A DNA stretch of 22,491 nucleotides from contig CAYYMT010000057.1 of the NCBI GenBank assembly GCA_964472715.1, positions 1 to 22,491 on the forward strand, written 5' to 3'. The translations under genes were made by a program, and so were the position numbers. Source of the DNA: JAFGTP01 sp964472715 (GTDB lineage: Bacteria > Fidelibacterota > UBA2242 > JAFGTP01). The notes under the pieces were generated by a model. It worked only from the letters and a program-made list of their open reading frames with translations, ran no database searches and was not told the DNA's origin. Shown in pieces: positions 1-7,310 of this stretch (positions are counted from its first letter, which is position 1; each line of letters starts with the position of its first letter).

Positions 1-14
1 CCCGACATCAAATT

Positions 15-31
15 GCGGATTGGAAATCCGC
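15..31 (-). terminator. 7-bp hairpin behind the minus-strand ybjQ operon
   Basis: GCGGATT (15-21) and AATCCGC (25-31) form a perfect stem around a 3-base loop. Read on the minus strand it lies about 65 bases past the stop of the last gene of the operon and is followed by AATTTGATG, so the T-run is poor. It may end transcription, or it may be a stray copy of the GCGGAT-type repeat seen around 17000-17900. Nothing coding is visible in bases 1-96. Confidence 0.3.
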
Positions 32-96
32 GCTCCAGCATTTCTAATCTTTATGTATCTGAGGAGATAAGGTAAATATCAATGGAATATGATTTT

Positions 97-720
97 CTAA
101 TACAAATTCTCAAAGGTCTTCACATAGACCACTTCGCAGGCGTGATTGCCGGTGTCATTGCGGGAAAGTGAACTCTGCCATGACCAGTTGGGCGCGACAA
201 CCCGCACCAGGTAACCGGTGAATTTTACAATATCACCCTCATCGGCTCTCAATACTTTTTTCCGAACAGCCTTGTTCGCTGGAATAATATGCATATTGGC
301 ACTGGAAATTTCGATTTCCCGTCGGGGAATGGGAAAGGTTTTGGTTTTCCAGTAATACCAGCGGCCATGCTGGGATATTTTTATGGCCTTGACCACTCGT
401 CGATCGGACATTGCGCCCCAGCCCATAGCAAAATCCACCGGTGAAATTTTTGATTCCTTCCCCCAGAAATACCGTTTCCTGCCAAGGATTTTTCCGGTAA
501 TCGAAAAGTTCGCCAGGGGAATGTAAGTGTATTTATCCCGGGTAATGGGCATGGCCAGATTTTCTTTGGTCTGAACAGGCGGGTTCGGGGCGAGCATACC
601 GGGCGGTAACTTGGGATCAAAGAGATAGGGTTTAACAAACAAAAAAGCAAAGATGATAATAATGGTTCCTAAAACTCCAATAATGATCTTTTGGATTTTA
701 TTATCATCTTCGTGGTACAT
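97..720 (-). CDS. Membrane-anchored protein of unknown function (207 aa)
   Basis: The protein has a short polar N-terminus, one hydrophobic segment at about residues 11-30, and a soluble remainder that probably lies outside the cytoplasmic membrane. The C-terminal third carries blocks typical of a widespread uncharacterised family: 'SSANMHIIPANKAVR', 'GDIVKFTGYLVRV' and 'WSSLSRNDTGNHACEVVYV'. I recognise the blocks but know of no established function. The start is supported by AGGAG about 8 bases upstream. It is the last gene of a three-gene operon and begins 10 bases after the ybjQ-like gene, which suggests the products are made together. The tryptophan-rich central part (GRWYYWKTK) and the beta-rich prediction fit a small extracytoplasmic beta domain, which is inference. 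Confidence 0.75.
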   Translation of the reverse strand: MYHEDDNKIQKIIIGVLGTIIIIFAFLFVKPYLFDPKLPPGMLAPNPPVQTKENLAMPITRDKYTYIPLANFSITGKILGRKRYFWGKESKISPVDFAMGWGAMSDRRVVKAIKISQHGRWYYWKTKTFPIPRREIEISSANMHIIPANKAVRKKVLRADEGDIVKFTGYLVRVVAPNWSWQSSLSRNDTGNHACEVVYVKTFENLY

Positions 721-730
721 TGGTACGCTC

Positions 731-1045
731 CTATTTTATAATTACAGCGGTTCCGTAGGCCAGCAATTCCGCCGCTCCCTGCATGACCGGCGCGGTTACA
801 AAACGGACCGTCACAATGGCATTGGCGCCTTTGGCTTCGGCTTCCGCTACCATGCGATCGATAGCTTGTTCTCTTGCTTCCGCCAGCATCTTGGTGTATT
901 CACTGATTTCACCGCCAACGATCTGACGTAATCCGGCTAAAATATCTTTACCAATATGGCGGGCGCGGATGGTGTTGCCGCGGACAAGGCCGAGGGTTTG
1001 AATTATTTCTTTATCTTCAAAAACATCCTGTGTTGTGATCAGCAT
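731..1045 (-). CDS. YbjQ / UPF0145 family protein (104 aa)
   Basis: The sequence matches the UPF0145 (YbjQ) family over its whole length: N-terminal 'TLGLVRGNTIRARHIGKDI', the central 'GGEISEYTKMLAEAREQAIDRM', and the end 'AKGANAIVTVRF...GAAELLAYGTAV'. Length is normal for the family, about 100-110 residues. Members are small cytosolic proteins, some annotated as heavy-metal-binding, with no firmly established role. The start is clear, with TAGGAG about 7 bases upstream. It lies 11 bases after the two-helix protein gene and 10 bases before the membrane-anchored gene, all on the minus strand, so the three form one transcript. Confidence 0.9.
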   Translation of the reverse strand: MLITTQDVFEDKEIIQTLGLVRGNTIRARHIGKDILAGLRQIVGGEISEYTKMLAEAREQAIDRMVAEAEAKGANAIVTVRFVTAPVMQGAAELLAYGTAVIIK

Positions 1046-1056
1046 TTTTTTATCTC

Positions 1057-1260
1057 CTATTTATCGACATTTTTTGAATAGTAATCATCTTCTTTGCTTT
1101 CCAGCCGTTCTTTGAGAACTTTGATGAACAGCAGCCCAAACCCGACGATAATAATTAATCCAATCAGGCCATAGGGCATTGCTACGATCAAACCGGTGAA
1201 AATGGCGACAAACCACATCACCGCGATTATTCCCAATAACACATATCCTGCTTTTTCCAT
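1057..1260 (-). CDS. Small two-helix membrane protein (67 aa)
   Basis: Two hydrophobic stretches (about residues 5-27 and 29-49) are followed by a charged tail rich in lysine, glutamate and aspartate, giving a helical hairpin with the tail probably in the cytoplasm. AGGAGG lies 8 bases before the ATG, so it is very likely translated. It is the first gene of the operon with the YbjQ-like and membrane-anchored proteins. I do not recognise a named family. Its place in front of a soluble YbjQ-type protein suggests it may recruit that protein to the membrane, but the sequence gives no direct proof. Confidence 0.75.
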   Translation of the reverse strand: MEKAGYVLLGIIAVMWFVAIFTGLIVAMPYGLIGLIIIVGFGLLFIKVLKERLESKEDDYYSKNVDK

Positions 1261-1376
1261 TATTTTTTCCTCCTAATATTAAGCATAAATTATTCCTTAT
1301 TTGGTGATTTACAAATAAAAAATGCATATATGAGATTAAGCTGTGAATCATTATATTTACAAAAAGTGAGGCGGGC

Positions 1377-2630
1377 ATGAGTATTCTGGTCAAAAACGTT
1401 TTGGTTGATAATGAGATTAAAGACATCGCAATTACGAACAATAAAATCACAAAAATCCAAAAAGATATAGCAGAAAATTATGACAGAATAATTGACGGCA
1501 CCGATAAGCTGGCCCTGCCGGGATTCTATAACACTCACACTCATGCCGGTATGACATTGATGCGAGGCTATTCCGATGACCTGCCGGTGATGCAGTGGCT
1601 CCGGGAAAAGATCTGGCCCCTGGAAGGCAAACTGACTGAAGAAGATGTTTATATCGGCACCAAACTGGCCTGCCTGGAAATGATCAAAACCGGCACCGTC
1701 TTTTTTAATGATATGTACTGGTATTTCGACGGTATGCTCAGGGCGGTCGAGGAAATGGGGCTGCGAGGGGCCGTCAACAGCCTGATCATTGATCTTAACA
1801 AAACGGAAAATTTTAAGAAGCAACAGGATATTATTCACAGAGAGTATGAAAAATCCCGGAATGCCAGTTCCAGAATTCAATATGTTATCGGCGCTCATTC
1901 TGTTTACACTGTTTCCGAACGTACGTTAAAATATTGCGCGGAATTTGCTGAAAAGCACGGGCTGATCCTCCACATCCATGTTTCGGAATCAGAACAGGAA
2001 GTACAGGACTGCCTGAAATTGCATCACATGCGCCCGGTGGAATATCTGGACAAAATCGGTTTTTTGGGGCCCAATGTCATTGCTGCTCATTGTATCTGGC
2101 TCAATGATAAAGAACGATCAATTTTGAAAACCACCCAAACCACCATTGCCCATATTCCCACCTCCAATATGAAATTGAGTTCCGGCGTGTTTCCCTACAA
2201 GGAATTCACCGATTATACCCATAAGATCACACTGGGTACCGATGGTTGCGCGTCCAATAATAATCTGGATATGGGAGAAGAAATGAAATTCGCCTCATGC
2301 AAAGCCAAACTGGACAGCATGGACCCAACCCTGATGAATGCCGAAGAAAGTCTGCAAATAGCTACGGAAAACGGGGCCCGGGCTTTCGGATTGAATGCCG
2401 GGAAGTTAGCGGAAGGGAAACTGGCGGACCTGGTGCTGGTGGATTTGAAAAATCATTTGATGGTGCCCGCTCACAATCATATCTCAAATTATGTCTATTC
2501 CGCAAACAGTTCCGTCATCGACACCACTATCTGTGACGGTAAAGTCCTGATGGAAAAGGGTAAAGTCCCCGGTGAGGAAGAAATTATCGAACATGCGCTG
2601 GAAAAAACTAAAATTTTGATCCACAAATAA
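1377..2630 (+). CDS. mtaD: Amidohydrolase, MtaD-like 5'-methylthioadenosine/S-adenosylhomocysteine deaminase
   Basis: A metal-dependent amidohydrolase of 417 residues in the SAH/MTA deaminase and TrzA/AtzA branch. Visible active-site residues are His54 and His56 ('NTHTHAGM'), His201 and Glu204 ('HIHVSESE'), His238 ('AAHCIWL') and Asp289 ('LGTDGCASNN'). Their spacing is close to that of the characterised Thermotoga TM0936 deaminase, including the HxxE pair. 'GMTLMRGYSDDLPVMQWL' near the N-terminus is also typical. The enzyme would deaminate methylthioadenosine or S-adenosylhomocysteine to the inosine form in the cytosol, part of methionine and adenine salvage. Guanine or other deaminases of the same branch are alternatives. 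GTGAGG 7-12 bases upstream supports the start. It is divergent from the ybjQ operon, with 116 bases between them, and appears monocistronic. Confidence 0.85.
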   Translation: MSILVKNVLVDNEIKDIAITNNKITKIQKDIAENYDRIIDGTDKLALPGFYNTHTHAGMTLMRGYSDDLPVMQWLREKIWPLEGKLTEEDVYIGTKLACLEMIKTGTVFFNDMYWYFDGMLRAVEEMGLRGAVNSLIIDLNKTENFKKQQDIIHREYEKSRNASSRIQYVIGAHSVYTVSERTLKYCAEFAEKHGLILHIHVSESEQEVQDCLKLHHMRPVEYLDKIGFLGPNVIAAHCIWLNDKERSILKTTQTTIAHIPTSNMKLSSGVFPYKEFTDYTHKITLGTDGCASNNNLDMGEEMKFASCKAKLDSMDPTLMNAEESLQIATENGARAFGLNAGKLAEGKLADLVLVDLKNHLMVPAHNHISNYVYSANSSVIDTTICDGKVLMEKGKVPGEEEIIEHALEKTKILIHK

Positions 2631-2746
2631 TTTGATAAAATGATAATAAAGATTAATTTCTCTTATTATAGATAATAATTGATTTATTACGGATTTCTTA
2701 TTCAAATCATTGATTAATATAAAAATATAACCGAAGGAGATTGACC

Positions 2747-4219
2747 ATGAGAAGAGTAGTAATGAGCATTTTTGTTTTATTTCTGGCTGCGAATGCTTTC
2801 GGCCAGAATTATCAGATTCAGGATTTTAGGCCTGATTCCCTGACCACCTGGCAATTGCGTGGCTATGGTACATTTTCAACGGCCCAACGAAAGCAAGAGA
2901 ATAGTTATAATGAGGATGAGTTTGATAAAGAGTTCGATCTGCAGATACGGCCGCAATTGTCTTACGATTATATCAAATTGCGACGGTATTTTGAAACACG
3001 CTATAATATTTCCGCTTATCTGCGCTATTCAACCGCCAATGATGACGAAAGTTCTGAGTTTGAACGGGATACGAAAATTCGAAGTTATCGGGTTGCCGGT
3101 GATTTTAATCATACCAGGTATCTGGATGATAAAATCGGAATTATCGGTGATGTTTCGGCTTCTTTGAATTATGACAAGCTGGCACAGGAAACTCAAAATA
3201 AAGTTAATCCGGTCCGCCATTTTACCGAAAGCACCCAATCTTACCCACACCTTTCCTTTTCTTTTCAGCCGGGCGTCTCTTACGGACGTATTTATGATGG
3301 CCGGTACAGCGCGAAAGCCATGGAGATACTGGACGAATTGCGCAAAGCCGGTGAACTTAACCGTGAGCTGACAAAAGATGAGTATCTTAAATTCTCACAA
3401 ATGGTGCTTGAAGAAATGGCTGAATACCATTACGATAACCGGATCAAAAAAATTGAGGCCCTGGAGCGTATATTAGGATTTTTGCAGGACAAAGGAGTGA
3501 TTGCCGATAATAAAGTCAATCCTGTTTTGATTGCAGAGGATATTTATTCCTATAATCTGATGGGGGATTTTATTGAACGACGTTTTGGGTATCGCTTTTA
3601 TGGCAAGGTGCTGGCGACATATTCTAAAGCTGGTGGCGAGCGCACACAATTTAATAAATCATTCGACACAGATACGGGTACGGAAACCATAACGGATGAT
3701 CGAAAATACGACTATGATGGGAAGGATATGGAATATGGTTTGACAGCGGGTATCAACTATGGCAATATCTTTAATTGGAATTTCTTCTACAACCTTGATT
3801 TTAATATCACTTATGATAATGCCAATCGTGTTGACGAAACAACAATTCATGACAAACTGACCGGAATCAAAGATGATATGAAAGATGAGGCTGATTACAC
3901 TTATTTTGAATCCCTTTTGCAGGCGGATATCTATTATCAGTTTGACAGCCGCTCTTATTTTAAGTTAGCTAACAGGATTTATTATACGAAGTACGGTTTT
4001 GAAAATAAAGATGTTGAAGAAGAGCGGGCATCGGAATCCTATGGCATTGATATAGATCCCCATTACGTCTATTTTATCACACCAAAATTTGTTCTGGATG
4101 CAAATGTTTTCTTAGATTACAGCAAGCACTGGGATCGAAGAGACATGGGAAGTGTCGATAAAAGTGGTAGATTACGATTCCGGCTGGGCGTGGGACTTGA
4201 TTTGAATTATTATTTTTAG
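2747..4219 (+). CDS. Probable outer-membrane beta-barrel protein (490 aa)
   Basis: The ATG at 2747 is preferred to the in-frame TTG at 2741, because AAGGAGA (2734-2740) is 6 bases from the ATG and abuts the TTG. The first 20 residues form a signal peptide ending 'AANAFGQ'. The rest is a series of amphipathic, aromatic-rich strands, and the last residues 'GVGLDLNYYF' end in phenylalanine, the usual C-terminal signal of outer-membrane barrels. Residues about 188-255 interrupt the strands with a highly charged helical block ('ILDELRKAGELNREL', 'KKIEALERILGFLQDKGVI'), which would be a plug or an extracellular or periplasmic domain. I recognise no named family. The AT-rich leader of about 116 bases holds no other gene. 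Function is unknown; a porin or structural role is possible. Confidence 0.75.
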   Translation: MRRVVMSIFVLFLAANAFGQNYQIQDFRPDSLTTWQLRGYGTFSTAQRKQENSYNEDEFDKEFDLQIRPQLSYDYIKLRRYFETRYNISAYLRYSTANDDESSEFERDTKIRSYRVAGDFNHTRYLDDKIGIIGDVSASLNYDKLAQETQNKVNPVRHFTESTQSYPHLSFSFQPGVSYGRIYDGRYSAKAMEILDELRKAGELNRELTKDEYLKFSQMVLEEMAEYHYDNRIKKIEALERILGFLQDKGVIADNKVNPVLIAEDIYSYNLMGDFIERRFGYRFYGKVLATYSKAGGERTQFNKSFDTDTGTETITDDRKYDYDGKDMEYGLTAGINYGNIFNWNFFYNLDFNITYDNANRVDETTIHDKLTGIKDDMKDEADYTYFESLLQADIYYQFDSRSYFKLANRIYYTKYGFENKDVEEERASESYGIDIDPHYVYFITPKFVLDANVFLDYSKHWDRRDMGSVDKSGRLRFRLGVGLDLNYYF

Positions 4220-4249
4220 CCCCGGGCTTGAAATAGATAAAGAAATTTT

Positions 4250-4303
4250 CCCGGCCTTTCTTCATAATGAGTGGCCGGGATTAACCTGAATAATGCAGGT
4301 TAA
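4250..4303. terminator. Two hairpins between convergent genes
   Basis: CCCGGCC (4250-4256) pairs with GGCCGGG (4273-4279), and TTAACCTG (4281-4288) pairs perfectly with CAGGTTAA (4296-4303). The second stem contains the stop codon of the minus-strand TSUP gene. Neither stem has a strong T-run, although A/T-rich flanks lie on both sides. The position between the ends of two convergent genes suggests a bidirectional terminator. Confidence 0.4.
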
Positions 4304-5028
4304 AATAAAAGCGCTTTCAGAATCGCCATTAATCCTGAGATTCCCGACAAAGCCAAAACATAGGGGCGAATGGCTTGCTTATCTAACTTTTTGGTCATGT
4401 GGCGGGAGACATAGACGCCGAGGAAAACACCGGGAATCAATGACAGGCCAAGTAGTAATTGCCGCAAGCCGTATTCACCCATTAACATGAGGGAAAGAAC
4501 GGAAAAAACAACCCCAATCATAAAGAAATTGGCCATTGTTGCACGGAATTTTGGTCCCCGTTCATGTTGAAAAAGCAGGGCTGCCGGCGGGCCGCCGATG
4601 GAAACGGTGGTCCCCATAAATCCTGATAAAAATCCGGCCCCGATCATATTATGAATATTGACTTTTACATGTAATCCCGAAGCAGAAAGGATAACCGCTA
4701 AAATCACCAAAACACCGAACAACACCGTGAATTTTTGGACTGAAATGTAGGCAACGATGGCAGCGCCCACAAGATTGCCGATTATCCGTCCTGCAACCAT
4801 CCATTTTATTTTTCTCAAATCGGTTGACCGGCGTTCACGATAACTCACCAGTGCGGCAGTGAAGAAGGCGGCTGTTATAACCGGGGCGGGAACATATTCG
4901 ATATTGACCAGCATGAGCAGGGGCGCTGATACGAGAGCAAATCCAAAACCAATACTGCCTTGTGTAAAAGCTCCCAGGCTGACAATGCAAATTCCTAGTA
5001 CAACCTCAATTGCTGATATATCAATCAT
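4300..5028 (-). CDS. TSUP family transporter (TauE/SafE-like sulfite or organosulfur exporter)
   Basis: A 242-residue membrane protein with about eight hydrophobic segments and the two-repeat plan of the TSUP/TauE-SafE family. The N-terminal repeat has 'LGAFTQGSIGFGFALVSAPLLML', and the second has 'GAGFLSGFMGTTVSIGGPPAALLF', the glycine- and proline-rich motif of the family. Members move sulfite, sulfoacetate or other small organic or sulfur anions across the inner membrane. The substrate here cannot be told from sequence. GAGGAAG sits about 7 bases before the ATG. It is the last gene of the four-gene minus operon, 18 bases after the DUF2569-like gene. Its stop lies inside the stem of a hairpin. 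Confidence 0.88.
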   Translation of the reverse strand: MIDISAIEVVLGICIVSLGAFTQGSIGFGFALVSAPLLMLVNIEYVPAPVITAAFFTAALVSYRERRSTDLRKIKWMVAGRIIGNLVGAAIVAYISVQKFTVLFGVLVILAVILSASGLHVKVNIHNMIGAGFLSGFMGTTVSIGGPPAALLFQHERGPKFRATMANFFMIGVVFSVLSLMLMGEYGLRQLLLGLSLIPGVFLGVYVSRHMTKKLDKQAIRPYVLALSGISGLMAILKALLF

Positions 5029-5046
5029 CTATGTGCTTCCTCTTTT

Positions 5047-5502
5047 TTATACTGTAAAATCCGTTTTTTTATTATAATAGGCATTGACGCGTTTTGAGCG
5101 TTCAAAATAGGTTCGCCAAATTGCCGTCCAGAGCATGGTCTGTACTGCGGCGGCGAATGAGATGGTATTGATCTGTGCCCATTCCCGTTCGTAAACGAAG
5201 AGCGTGACCATGGTGAAATAAACAAAATGGAGTCCGGCCACAATAAAAATATTGAACAAATATTGTTTGATCTTTTCCGGCACGTCAGGGGTGGGATTTT
5301 GAATAATTTTCAGGATCGAATAAAGCATGAAAACCACAAAGCCAAACTGGGCTAATTCTCCCATTGTTAATAATTTATCCTGGTCGCTAAATAAAGATTC
5401 AAACAAGGTTACGCCGGTAAATACGGAAAACAACAAGTTCAGCATGATTAAAATCTGAAAAAATCTGAGCCAGCCGGCAAATTCATTTAATGGTCTTGGC
5501 AT
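5047..5502 (-). CDS. DUF2569-like integral membrane protein (151 aa)
   Basis: Four hydrophobic segments (about residues 12-32, 46-64, 82-104 and 112-130) are separated by short charged loops. The C-terminal 'WTAIWRTYFERSKRVNAYY' resembles the 'W..YF..SKRV' ending of DUF2569 (YdgK-like) proteins, which is the basis for the call. No function is known for the family. The start overlaps the 3' end of the nitrilase gene by 16 bases, so translation of the two is probably coupled. It is the third gene of the exchanger-amidase-DUF2569-TSUP operon. Confidence 0.65.
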   Translation of the reverse strand: MPRPLNEFAGWLRFFQILIMLNLLFSVFTGVTLFESLFSDQDKLLTMGELAQFGFVVFMLYSILKIIQNPTPDVPEKIKQYLFNIFIVAGLHFVYFTMVTLFVYEREWAQINTISFAAAVQTMLWTAIWRTYFERSKRVNAYYNKKTDFTV

Positions 5503-6305
5503 TCTTCTCCTTTTAAATTGTAGAGGTCGGTTTGTCTGTCCCTGAACAGATCATTCCTGTTGGTAATTTTTTTATTTTTCGCCAGGGCCGTATCGAGTTC
5601 CATTACCAGAACATTCTCTTCATCGGTTTTTAATTGGCCCATTTGTGTTCCTTTGAAATCCGTTATCTGGCTCATGCCTGTAAAGGTCAGTTTTTCGCCA
5701 TAACGGTTTTCAGCGCCGATCCGGTTGGCCGTTGCCGTGAAGACATGATTTTCGATACTCCGGGTAATCATGGCGGCCTGGCAATAGGGCAGGACGAGGT
5801 TGGCTGAATGCACCAACAATTCCGCTCCTTTCAGAGCAAGGGTCCGGGATATTTCCGGAAAAATCCAGTCAAAACAGATCATGGCTCCGATTTTTGCGCC
5901 CATAATCGCATAGACCCGGGGCGGTTCGTTGCCACTATCGAAAACATCCTTCTCTTTGTAAAACAGGTGGATCTTACGATAAATACCTTTGAATTCTCCC
6001 TTTTCAAAAATGGCGGCGCTATTATATAGTTTTTCACCAACTTTTTCCGCCACGCCGATGACAACAGCGTTTTGCTGCTCTTTTGTCAAGGCCATCATTG
6101 CTTCGCTGGTTTGTCCATCGGGAAATTCCTCAGCCAGACTTTGTAATTCCCTTCTGGATTTAAATTGATAACCGGTGGTACACAGCTCCGGCAACACCCA
6201 CAAATCCACTTTTTTAAAACCATTTAGTTTATTAAGGATTGTATCCAGATTTCTTTTTATATTTCCCCATTCCGGATTGAATTGGTAAAGCCCCAGTTGC
6301 AACAT
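5487..6305 (-). CDS. Carbon-nitrogen hydrolase (nitrilase superfamily amidase)
   Basis: A cytosolic amidase-type enzyme of 272 residues, normal for the superfamily. The catalytic triad is visible: Glu40 in 'VLPELCTTGY', Lys111 in 'YRKIHLF' and the nucleophile Cys144 in 'AMICFDWIFPE'. The family hydrolyses non-peptide C-N bonds, for example in omega-amidase, N-carbamoylputrescine amidase and deaminated-glutathione amidase. The substrate is not evident here. AAGGAGAAA directly precedes the ATG. The gene starts 7 bases after the Na+/Ca2+ exchanger gene ends and overlaps the DUF2569-like gene by 16 bases, so it sits in the middle of an operon otherwise made of membrane proteins. Confidence 0.88.
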   Translation of the reverse strand: MLQLGLYQFNPEWGNIKRNLDTILNKLNGFKKVDLWVLPELCTTGYQFKSRRELQSLAEEFPDGQTSEAMMALTKEQQNAVVIGVAEKVGEKLYNSAAIFEKGEFKGIYRKIHLFYKEKDVFDSGNEPPRVYAIMGAKIGAMICFDWIFPEISRTLALKGAELLVHSANLVLPYCQAAMITRSIENHVFTATANRIGAENRYGEKLTFTGMSQITDFKGTQMGQLKTDEENVLVMELDTALAKNKKITNRNDLFRDRQTDLYNLKGEECQDH

Positions 6306-6312
6306 TTTCTCC

Positions 6313-7248
6313 TTATATGAAATTATAAATGAGGTTTAATATAAAGAAAAGATATAGTAACAAAAACAGTATTCCTTCCATTTTTGCAATTTTCCCCCTG
6401 ATCAAGACGATCAAACCCAGCAAAACAGTGACTCCCAGCATAAACCAGTTGTCAAAGGTGATCACAGAGGGGGATATTCTCATTGGTCTGATCAGCGGAA
6501 CAATGCCGAGCACAAAGGCAATATTGAACAGATTGCTGCCGATGACATTGCCAATGGAAATTTCATGTTCATGCCGTATCGCAGCCACGACGCTGGTAAA
6601 GAGCTCCGGCAGCGAGGTTCCAATAGCCACCACAGTCAGCCCGATGATCAGATTGGAAACGCCGAGTATCTGTGCCAGGTCAACAGCGCCTTTGACGGTC
6701 AGGTTACCGCCAATTATCAGACCGCCGATTCCAATCAAGGACAAAAGGGAATTTTTTAATAACCGTCCTTCCACAGTGACCGGAAGTTCCGACCGGCTGA
6801 TGGTTTTGTCACGGCGATTCAGTAACTGATAGGTCATATACCCCAGGAATAAAAGTAAAAGGATCAGGGAGTCCTTACCGGTTAACAGGCCGTCAAAACA
6901 AAAAATATTAAAAAGAACAGTAATAATTATCAGGAAAGGCATATCAATATAAATTGTGCTTTTACGCGCGTTCACAGGATTTAGTATGCTGCTCAGTCCC
7001 AGCACGAGTAAAATATTGGCCAGATTACTGCCCACAATATTACCCACACTGACACTATCATTCTCTGTCAGTGAGGCATGGAGGGAGACGACGAATTCCG
7101 GCATGGATGTTCCCAGAGCAACAACAGTCAGGCCCACCACTATTTTTTTCATTCCAAAAGAAAAAGCAATAGAGGAACTTCCCTTCACCAGCCATTCGGC
7201 GCCATAATATAACAGTACCAACCCAACCAACAGATAAATTATAAACAT
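6313..7248 (-). CDS. Calcium/sodium antiporter, CaCA superfamily (YrbG-like)
   Basis: A protein of 311 residues and about ten transmembrane segments arranged as two inverted halves. Each half carries an alpha-repeat signature: 'LGTSMPEFVVSL' with 'GNIVGSNLANILLVLGL' in the first, and 'IGTSLPELFTSVVAA' with 'GNVIGSNLFNIAFVLGI' in the second. The two acidic residues in G-T-S-x-P-E are the ion-binding glutamates of Na+/Ca2+ exchangers. Length and motifs match the bacterial TIGR00367/YrbG group, which exchanges Na+ or H+ for Ca2+ across the cytoplasmic membrane. AAGGA lies 5 bases before the ATG. It is the first gene of the four-gene minus operon. The 62 bases in front of it contain no obvious promoter that I can assign. 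Confidence 0.92.
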   Translation of the reverse strand: MFIIYLLVGLVLLYYGAEWLVKGSSSIAFSFGMKKIVVGLTVVALGTSMPEFVVSLHASLTENDSVSVGNIVGSNLANILLVLGLSSILNPVNARKSTIYIDMPFLIIITVLFNIFCFDGLLTGKDSLILLLLFLGYMTYQLLNRRDKTISRSELPVTVEGRLLKNSLLSLIGIGGLIIGGNLTVKGAVDLAQILGVSNLIIGLTVVAIGTSLPELFTSVVAAIRHEHEISIGNVIGSNLFNIAFVLGIVPLIRPMRISPSVITFDNWFMLGVTVLLGLIVLIRGKIAKMEGILFLLLYLFFILNLIYNFI

Positions 7249-7310
7249 AAAATCCTTAATTATTTATAAGGCTAAACTTAACAGTTCTTTGTGTTTTTTT
7301 AAAAAGATAA

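Noticed and set aside
82..174. Plus-strand ATG at 82 with GAGGAG upstream, giving a 30-codon frame
   Set aside because: It lies antisense to the end of the 207-residue protein, the GAGGAG is about 15 bases away, and the peptide has no recognisable pattern.
1290..1898. 202-codon minus-strand frame across the start of the deaminase gene
   Set aside because: It is antisense to clear amidohydrolase coding sequence and its own translation has no recognisable features.
2741..2746. TTG start two codons before the outer-membrane protein ATG
   Set aside because: The ribosome site AAGGAGA ends directly at the TTG, leaving no spacing; the ATG at 2747 is correctly spaced.
4250..4303. Strong intrinsic terminator
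   Set aside because: The stems are good but no adequate T-run follows on either strand, so only a tentative terminator call is kept.
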